Shown here piece after piece: positions 6,250 through 10,493 of a stretch of DNA of 10,493 nucleotides. The stretch comes from Acidobacteriaceae bacterium. Lineage in GTDB: Bacteria > Acidobacteriota > Terriglobia > Terriglobales > Acidobacteriaceae. A model generated the notes under the pieces. It saw nothing but the letters and a program-made list of their open reading frames with translations, was not told the origin of the DNA and did not search any database. The stretch lies in NCBI GenBank assembly GCA_027307295.1, contig DAHUXF010000066.1, forward strand, positions 1-10,493, in the 5' to 3' direction. Position numbers and translations under genes: made by a program. Each line of letters begins with the position of its first letter. Position 1 is the first letter of the stretch.

Positions 6250-6717
6250 CTATCGTGCCTGAGGATTTGCGCGAGCGGACTCGTTTAACTTTATGAAGTC
6301 TTCCACGCTTTCAACGTATACCTCGGCAAAATCAACCACGTAGCGCCGCTGCTGGATGAGCGTTTTGGCATCTTCCAAGGACCAGCCCAGCACACGCATT
6401 AGGGCCAGCGTCATCATGGGAGCGCGATGCACACCGGCGGCGCAGTGAATGTAAATCTTACTCTCGGGCTTCTCCAGCGCATCCAGGGCAAAGTCCACGC
6501 CAGCCTGGAATAGCTGCGGAGGCTTGGGCTGAAAATCATCGTCCGTGGGATTATGCAAGACCACTACGGGTTGGCCCACCGCAAGCGGGCGGTCATCGAA
6601 CTCAATCTGCATGTTGATGATGTGAGTCACGCCCGTACGCACCAGTTCGGCCATATTGCTGTCATTCCAGATTCCGCCGCCGAGCGCAATGCGGTCTGTT
6701 ACCCATGTCATATCCAT
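6250..6717 (-). CDS. dual-specificity / tyrosine phosphatase-like protein
   Basis: 155 residues, the usual size of a minimal cysteine-based dual-specificity phosphatase domain. The P-loop IHCAAGVHRAPM at 90-101 gives catalytic Cys92 and phosphate-binding Arg98 (HC-x5-R); the residue after Arg is Ala99 rather than the more frequent Ser or Thr, as also happens in some active and some inactive family members. The general acid is probably one of D59-D61 in NPTDDDFQP. The N-terminal WVTDRIALGG block is typical of this family. It should hydrolyse phosphate from Ser/Thr/Tyr of proteins or from a small molecule; the substrate is unknown. ATG 6717 has no ribosome binding site; a second ATG at 6711 (Met3) is equally possible. 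It is the first gene of the minus-strand run ahead of the HipA-like kinase, which suggests opposing phosphorylation activities, though that is inference from position only. Confidence 0.9.
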   Translation of the reverse strand: MDMTWVTDRIALGGGIWNDSNMAELVRTGVTHIINMQIEFDDRPLAVGQPVVVLHNPTDDDFQPKPPQLFQAGVDFALDALEKPESKIYIHCAAGVHRAPMMTLALMRVLGWSLEDAKTLIQQRRYVVDFAEVYVESVEDFIKLNESARANPQAR

Positions 6718-6749
6718 AGAAAAGTCAGATGCCAGAATAACAGGAATTT

Positions 6750-6993
6750 ACAGCAGAAGGACGCCGAGGACGCCGAGGAAAAGAAAAGCAGGAATTACCG
6801 CAGATAAGCATTGATGACACTGATTTGCGCGGATTGAAATCGGCAGGGTTAATAAAGCACAACCGCCCAGGGCGGGTTGAGATGATACCTATCCCGCCTT
6901 TTGCAGATTAGGTTTTTGCTCGTATTTCCTTTGCGACCTCTGCGCCCTTGCGGTAAATTCCCGTTTTCCTCTGCAGGAAATTCCCATTTTTTA
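6750..6993. repeat. composite intergenic repeat, copy B
   Basis: This block fills most of the 330-base divergent gap (6718-7047). Segments in order: CAGCAGAAGGACGC at 6751-6764, with GGACGCCGA tandemly doubled at 6759-6776; ACCGCAGATAAGC...TGATTTGCGCGGATT (6798-6834), matching the CACGGATAGACGC block of copy A; a hairpin region at 6863-6898, where CCGCC/GGCGG or GGCGGG/CCCGCC can pair and is followed by TTTT; then TTTGCGACCTCTGCGCCC (6930-6947); and AAATTCCCGTTTT (6955-6967) nearly repeated as AAATTCCCATTTT (6978-6990). The order matches copy A at 2164-2337, although sequence identity is patchy. No ORF in it looks real. Confidence 0.5.
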
Positions 6994-7008
6994 ACCTCAT
7001 GCGCCCGT

Positions 7009-7014
7009 TACAAT
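7009..7014 (+). promoter_or_regulatory. candidate -10 box (TACAAT) for the 70-aa gene
   Basis: TACAAT lies 33 bases before the ATG at 7048, just right of repeat copy B. The expected -35 position falls in an AT-rich run (ATTTTT) and is not a good match. Position and the strong ribosome binding site downstream make it plausible. Confidence 0.35.
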
Positions 7015-7047
7015 ATTCCTTAACCACTTTTTCTGGAGGAACCCGCA

Positions 7048-7260
7048 ATGGAGCCGTTAACCGGATTGATCGCCGCCCGGCGCAATGAAGATATTGCCCT
7101 GGATATGATGAAATTTATTGCCGCTACCACCAACTATGGCAAAACTGTTGCCTCGGGCGCGGGCTTTCATGGCGGTACTGAGACCAAATCAGACGACTAT
7201 GCCGCACAACTGCTTGAACTGTATACCCGCTGCCTGGCAACAGTGAACGGCAAGAAGTAA
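7048..7260 (+). CDS. small conserved-looking protein of unknown function (70 aa)
   Basis: Not a family I can name. The strong Shine-Dalgarno GGAGG (7034-7038) with correct spacing, clear codon use and a plausible -10 box support a real gene. The protein is soluble with no signal peptide or membrane segment: an N-terminal helix (MEPLTGLIAARRNEDIALDM), a central Gly-rich stretch (SGAGFHGGTE, about 37-46) and a C-terminal helix ending VNGKK. There are no Cys pairs or His clusters suggesting a metal site; one Cys occurs near residue 63. Its stop is 70 bases before pgsA, with no terminator between, so the two may be co-transcribed. It may be a lineage-specific acidobacterial protein. Confidence 0.72.
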   Translation: MEPLTGLIAARRNEDIALDMMKFIAATTNYGKTVASGAGFHGGTETKSDDYAAQLLELYTRCLATVNGKK

Positions 7261-7330
7261 GAACCACCGGTTTGCACCTGGGCCGAATTCCAAGGATAAT
7301 CGGGAAGTAATTTCCCCGGATGTATTTCCA

Positions 7331-8020
7331 GTGAATCTGCCGAATTACATTACGCTGTCGCGGATCGCGGCCATCCCGCTGATTATATGGATTCTTACCA
7401 CTCCCTATTTCAGCGCGAGGAATGACACGCTTCGGGTGGTTCTGGCCTCTAGCATCTTTATTATGGCCTCCATTACTGACGGGCTGGATGGCTATCTGGC
7501 CCGCCGCCGTGGCCAAATCACGACCATGGGCATGCTGCTGGACCCGCTGGCCGACAAGTTGATGATTGCTGCCTGCTACATCACCTTGCTGCGCCTGGTC
7601 CCGGAAATCGTGAATGTCTGGGTGGTCGTGCTCATTATTGGACGCGAGTTTTTGATCTCCGGTCTGCGGTCCATTGCAGCCTCAGAGGGCTTTACCATTG
7701 AAGCCAGCGAGTTAGGCAAGCTCAAGATGGTTGTACAAATTGTATCCGTCGTGTCCGCGATTCTTTCCATCCGGTGGGACATATGGACCTTTAATCTCGG
7801 GTTCTTTTCCTTCATTCTGTCCGTGGACCTGGTGGCGAAAATGGCCATATGGTTCATGGTGGCCGTTTCCATCATTTCAGCAGTTGATTACTTCTGGGGA
7901 TTCTGGAAGAAGATTGACAAGCGTGTGGCGCGGCGGAGAAGGCGTCCGTTCATTCTGAGCCGGCGCAAGAAGAAAGCCCTGGAACAGGCGGAAGCCAATC
8001 ATCCTGCCAAAGTGCACTGA
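7331..8020 (+). CDS. pgsA: CDP-diacylglycerol-glycerol-3-phosphate 3-phosphatidyltransferase
   Basis: Makes phosphatidylglycerophosphate from CDP-diacylglycerol and glycerol 3-phosphate, the committed step to phosphatidylglycerol and cardiolipin, in the inner membrane. 229 residues from a GTG start; MNLPNYITLSRI is the usual family N-terminus and no other start lies upstream, although the ribosome binding site is weak. The complete CDP-alcohol phosphotransferase signature is present: D50, D53, G54, A57, R58, G67, D71 and D75 in the spacing D-x2-DG-x2-AR-x8-G-x3-D-x3-D. Several hydrophobic membrane segments are evident (for example 8-24, 36-49, 79-107 and 130-180). Compared with the roughly 180-residue E. 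coli enzyme it has a C-terminal cytoplasmic tail of about 40 residues that is very basic (VARRRRRPF, SRRKKK), plausibly interacting with anionic lipid heads or ribosomal RNA. Phosphatidylserine synthase-type relatives are less likely given the N-terminus. Confidence 0.95.
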   Translation: MNLPNYITLSRIAAIPLIIWILTTPYFSARNDTLRVVLASSIFIMASITDGLDGYLARRRGQITTMGMLLDPLADKLMIAACYITLLRLVPEIVNVWVVVLIIGREFLISGLRSIAASEGFTIEASELGKLKMVVQIVSVVSAILSIRWDIWTFNLGFFSFILSVDLVAKMAIWFMVAVSIISAVDYFWGFWKKIDKRVARRRRRPFILSRRKKKALEQAEANHPAKVH

Positions 8021-8063
8021 ATACTGCTGCACCACTTTCCCCTGGGCTCCAGCGGAAAATGAT

Positions 8064-8079
8064 TACGCCATTCGGCGTA
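8064..8079 (+). other. short stem-loop next to the ribosome binding site
   Basis: A perfect 6-bp inverted repeat, TACGCC-ATTC-GGCGTA, ends five bases before the AAGG (8084-8087) that serves the PH-domain gene. Its right arm overlaps the ggcgTAGAAT string shared with 2414-2423. It could be an RNA hairpin that modulates ribosome access, an operator, or chance. Confidence 0.3.
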
Positions 8080-8091
8080 GAATAAGGCTCC

Positions 8092-8421
8092 ATGGCAACC
8101 GCACCTTTGAGTTCAAATTCCACCAGGATTTTTGCTGCCAGCCGTTGGACGCGCGGTAATTTTTTCTTTCCCACCCGTATTGCGGTCAATCCGGAACGTG
8201 TACTGCGCATCAAGCCAAGATTGTTTGGCAGCACTGAGGAAAGTATCCCTATTGCCAAGGTGGCGTCCGTACAGATCAGCACGGGAATATTCTGGTCAGA
8301 TATTCGGATTGATTCCGCCGGCGGCGCCAATCCGATCCTCAGCCATGGACACACCAAAGGCGATGCCGTACAAATCCGTAACCTGATCGAACATTTCCAG
8401 CAGGCCCTTGCGCAAAGATAA
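8092..8421 (+). CDS. small bacterial PH-domain-like protein
   Basis: 109 residues with no membrane segment or signal peptide. Residues about 24-105 show the alternating beta-strand pattern of bacterial PH-like (bPH) domains: FFFPTRIAVNPERVLRIK, then SIPIAKVASVQISTGIFWSDIRI, and a final helix (VQIRNLIEHFQQALA). In related proteins such domains mediate protein or lipid contacts and are often fused to membrane helices; here the domain stands alone. Start is ATG 8092 with AAGG at 8084-8087. It lies 71 bases after pgsA in the same direction, without a clear terminator between them, so read-through is possible. The assignment rests on pattern, not on catalytic residues. Confidence 0.72.
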   Translation: MATAPLSSNSTRIFAASRWTRGNFFFPTRIAVNPERVLRIKPRLFGSTEESIPIAKVASVQISTGIFWSDIRIDSAGGANPILSHGHTKGDAVQIRNLIEHFQQALAQR

Positions 8422-8538
8422 AGCTCATCCAGATTCGCAAAGTTGTCCTCTCGCGAGTTTTTGATGCTCCGCGCCATCTTGGGCAGCGCAATTGTTCAGG
8501 CTGCTTGCCTGCGGGTGTTCATGGAAACTTTCAAGCAT

Positions 8539-8574
8539 AAAAAAAGAAAAATGGGGCCGGATAGCTGGCCCCGT
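8539..8574 (-). terminator. intrinsic terminator for the minus-strand DUF58 transcript
   Basis: Read on the minus strand, GGGGCC and GGCCCC (8572-8567 and 8558-8553) form a GC-rich stem, extendable by a wobble and an A-T pair, with an 8-base loop. It is followed by a tract with twelve T in fifteen positions (plus-strand A-tract 8539-8551). It lies about 145 bases beyond the DUF58 stop codon, giving that mRNA a sizeable 3' untranslated region. Confidence 0.87.
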
Positions 8575-8652
8575 GAAGGAAATAGAGAAGAATGCCTACA
8601 CAACAAGGAAACGCAGATTTTATTCCCAAATTCCGGTTCGCCGGTCAGTTTG

Positions 8653-8679
8653 AACGCTGAAGAAATCGGTGTCAGCGTT
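8653..8679. repeat. inverted repeat in the 3' region of the DUF58 transcript
   Basis: AACGCTGA (8653-8660) and TCAGCGTT (8672-8679) form a perfect 8-bp inverted repeat with an 11-base loop, between the DUF58 stop and its terminator. Nearby GCGTCCAC is directly repeated at 8696-8703 and 8708-8715. The 297-base gap 8422-8718 holds these and the terminator but no gene. Confidence 0.5.
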
Positions 8680-8718
8680 GAAGGTTCAATTCCCAGCGTC
8701 CACGATTGCGTCCACAGA

Positions 8719-10098
8719 CTACATATAGATGACATAGGAGCTGTGCCAGAGCGCGCTGGGCAGACTGCCCGGTTTGCGTGCCGTAAGAATTACGTTGTAA
8801 TCCTGTGAGACCGGCAGGGCATCCAGAAAGGTCACATCACGGCGGTCCGGCTGCACTGTCGCCAGATAGCGCAGGAAATCTGCAAGATGCAGACCACCGT
8901 CATAGCAGGAACCGGCATAGGAGAGATCAACGTTTTCATTGCTGAAGTGGCAGGCCAGTGAAGCTGCGAGTGAAACAGCGCGCTCATAGGCGGGTAATGA
9001 CACCTGTCCCGGCTCCGGATTATCAAACACCAGCCGCAGCCTGCGTTCGTCTTCACGGGTGAACTCGCGCACCTTGAGTTCCCCCGTCTTGGCTGTGGCT
9101 TTCCAATCGACAAACCTGGCCGAGTCCTGCGGTGTGTGTTCGCGGATGCGGTAAAGCTCAGTGCCCCGTCCACGGACAAAGGACACAAACTCGCCGGTAA
9201 TCATCGGCAGCACTTCCAGAAAATCATCCTGCTCCAGCAAAGCGGGATAGACCAGCAACTCCCGGTCCAGGCGCACCTTGCGGCTCTTGATCAAAAAAGA
9301 AAACGGGAAGCGTGTGGCCAGGCTGAATCCATCCTGGGTATAGAGGCCTCGGCGCGGAAAAGCCAGCTCCATGTCCGCTGTTGCAGTGGCGCGTGGGGGA
9401 ATAAATGGAAAATACACCGGCCTTGTCAGGATTCTGGCTTGCCATGGCGGCGGACTCTTCTTCCGCAGCGTATAGTCCGGCAGGCGCAGCCAGTGGCGGT
9501 TTTTGGGAAAAACAAATTCGGTCTTGCTCCACTCCCATCCGGGGCGCGTTGCTTTCTGGTCGACCGGGCTGAAAACTTTTACGGAAAATGCCGGCATCCA
9601 CAACCTTGGATTGGCAAGGCTAATGCGCAATTGCACAGGCCGCGCGGCAAAAGCATTCCGGGGAACATTCACATCCAGCTCCAGCCCCCGCAGAACCATT
9701 GCGGACGCCACGCCCGAAACCAGGATTGCCGCCAGCATGGCGGCCAGAACAATAAACAGCAGATTGTTAGCTGTATTTAGCGCAGCCACGCCAATCACCA
9801 GAGACAATCCAAGATAAGCCATGCCTTCGCGCGTTAATTCATAATCAAAGGCGTCTTTCATGCGCTCGGCGGCAGCGCGCCGCGCCAGGAAGGGCACCGT
9901 CAACAAGGCTACAATGCCTGCCAGTAACAAGGCTGATGTCGCAAACACAGCGGTGGCCAGCACATTGCCGCGCTCGCGCGCCACGGAAGAAAACAGTGCG
10001 GCCATGAAGGCCAGCCCCAGACCGGCTACAGCAAGAAAGAACCGCTGCCATGCTTCACGATCAACATTTGCCAGCGCCGACTTTAAATACTTTCCCAT
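8719..10098 (-). CDS. DUF58 domain-containing membrane protein
   Basis: 459 residues. The DUF58 core (about 309-352) is clear: RGRGTELYRIREHTPQDSAR, DWKATAK and LKVREF. DUF58 proteins carry a von Willebrand A-like fold, usually work with a MoxR-type AAA ATPase and often a transglutaminase, and are thought to act in envelope protein or metal-centre maturation. The N-terminus is hydrophobic, with about four membrane segments (20-40, 46-72, 95-110 and 112-136); many DUF58 proteins have only two, so this one carries an extra pair. Residues about 140-270 form an extracytoplasmic beta-rich region typical of the family. Start is ATG 10098 with AGGA five bases upstream. No MoxR gene is in the window; upstream in the same direction is an alpha/beta hydrolase, 52 bases away, possibly one operon. 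Confidence 0.93.
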   Translation of the reverse strand: MGKYLKSALANVDREAWQRFFLAVAGLGLAFMAALFSSVARERGNVLATAVFATSALLLAGIVALLTVPFLARRAAAERMKDAFDYELTREGMAYLGLSLVIGVAALNTANNLLFIVLAAMLAAILVSGVASAMVLRGLELDVNVPRNAFAARPVQLRISLANPRLWMPAFSVKVFSPVDQKATRPGWEWSKTEFVFPKNRHWLRLPDYTLRKKSPPPWQARILTRPVYFPFIPPRATATADMELAFPRRGLYTQDGFSLATRFPFSFLIKSRKVRLDRELLVYPALLEQDDFLEVLPMITGEFVSFVRGRGTELYRIREHTPQDSARFVDWKATAKTGELKVREFTREDERRLRLVFDNPEPGQVSLPAYERAVSLAASLACHFSNENVDLSYAGSCYDGGLHLADFLRYLATVQPDRRDVTFLDALPVSQDYNVILTARKPGSLPSALWHSSYVIYM

Positions 10099-10150
10099 TC
10101 CTGTCCTTCAGTGTGGCACAACCCTGGGAAATTCTGTTAGTGCCTTAAGA

Positions 10151-10493
10151 TCATGGCAACTTGCCGGGTCCAGGTTCTTTCGTAAAGTCCAGTACAAGCT
10201 GGTTGAAATGCTGCGGAGCTTCCTCAAACGGCAGGTGGCCCACTTCCGGCAGGACCACGCATCTACAGGCCGGCAATCTCTGCATCAGCATTGCTGAGGA
10301 ACGCAGGTCTACGGCACCATCCCTGGCTCCCCATATCAACAGTGATGGCGCCTGTACACGGTTTATGGCCGTTTGCAACGCGAGCAAGTCTTGCTCCCAG
10401 CAGCGAAGGGTATTCACAAGATTATGCGCGCGGCCTCGCCGCATCAGAATCCGGGAATATCCTTCCAGGGTTCCAGGAGGAATACGCGTACGG
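10151..10493 (-). CDS. alpha/beta hydrolase, C-terminal part (cut by window edge)
   Basis: The frame is open from the window end to the stop at 10151; the visible 113 residues are the C-terminal portion of an alpha/beta-hydrolase-fold enzyme. PSLLIWGARDGAVD contains the strand and turn with the acid (the Asp of ARD), and VLPEVGHLPFEEAPQHFN carries the catalytic His. The nucleophile elbow (G-x-S-x-G) would lie beyond the edge, so substrate class (ester, epoxide or haloalkane, for example) cannot be judged. The ATG at 10444 is internal, not the start, because homology-like sequence continues before it (GTLEGYSRILMRRG). Confidence 0.87.
   Translation of the reverse strand, partial: RTRIPPGTLEGYSRILMRRGRAHNLVNTLRCWEQDLLALQTAINRVQAPSLLIWGARDGAVDLRSSAMLMQRLPACRCVVLPEVGHLPFEEAPQHFNQLVLDFTKEPGPGKLP

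Noticed and set aside
6863..6902. GC hairpin plus TTTT as a plus-strand gene terminator
   Set aside because: No plus-strand gene lies upstream; it is better explained as part of the composite repeat.
8012..8032. Hairpin GTGCA/TGCAC at the end of pgsA as a terminator
   Set aside because: Only 5 bp, and the following sequence is CACTTTCC, not a T-run.
8680..8695. tRNA T-loop-like string GGTTCAATTCCC
   Set aside because: Flanking bases do not form a T-arm or acceptor stem, and no anticodon arm is found.
8443..8808. 121-codon plus-strand open frame
   Set aside because: It runs through the minus-strand terminator and antisense to the end of the DUF58 gene; its composition does not look like protein.

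Overview
The window looks like a chromosomal segment of a soil bacterium of the phylum Acidobacteriota. This is inferred from protein style: a lipoprotein with the Ig-like repeat common in that phylum, a HipA-like kinase paired with a DUF3037 protein, and GC-rich 'gaggacgc / cacggata'-type intergenic repeats. No rRNA, tRNA, CRISPR array, transposase or phage gene is visible.

Layout. Positions 1-214 hold only a doubtful gene tail. Then come, on the plus strand, an EVE-domain protein (215-595), a 2-oxo acid dehydrogenase E2 acyltransferase (717-2081) with an intrinsic terminator, a repeat-rich gap, and a secreted trypsin-like lipoprotein (2507-4147) with its own terminator. Next is a minus-strand cluster transcribed from 6717 down to 4203: a dual-specificity-type phosphatase, a HipA-like kinase and a DUF3037 protein. 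A second repeat-rich gap (6718-7047) separates this cluster from a plus-strand run: a 70-aa protein of unknown function, the phosphatidylglycerophosphate synthase PgsA (7331-8020) and a small PH-domain-like protein (8092-8421). The right end is a minus-strand pair, an alpha/beta hydrolase cut by the window edge followed by a DUF58 membrane protein, with a strong minus-strand terminator at 8539-8574.

The most unusual part is the phosphatase / HipA-like kinase / DUF3037 cluster. The gap between the kinase stop and the DUF3037 start is filled by three tandem copies of a unit of about 120 bp, apparently a triplicated intergenic segment. The DUF3037 reading frame has no standard start codon that would include its conserved N-terminus; an ATA with a well-placed Shine-Dalgarno sequence sits where ATG is expected. 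The kinase has Asn where I expect the catalytic Asp. Together these point to a phosphorylation module that is either decaying or has changed its mode of action.

Two other gaps (2164-2337 and 6750-6993) carry related composite repeats with the same internal order, suggesting a dispersed non-coding repeat family. The remaining genes are ordinary housekeeping or envelope functions.
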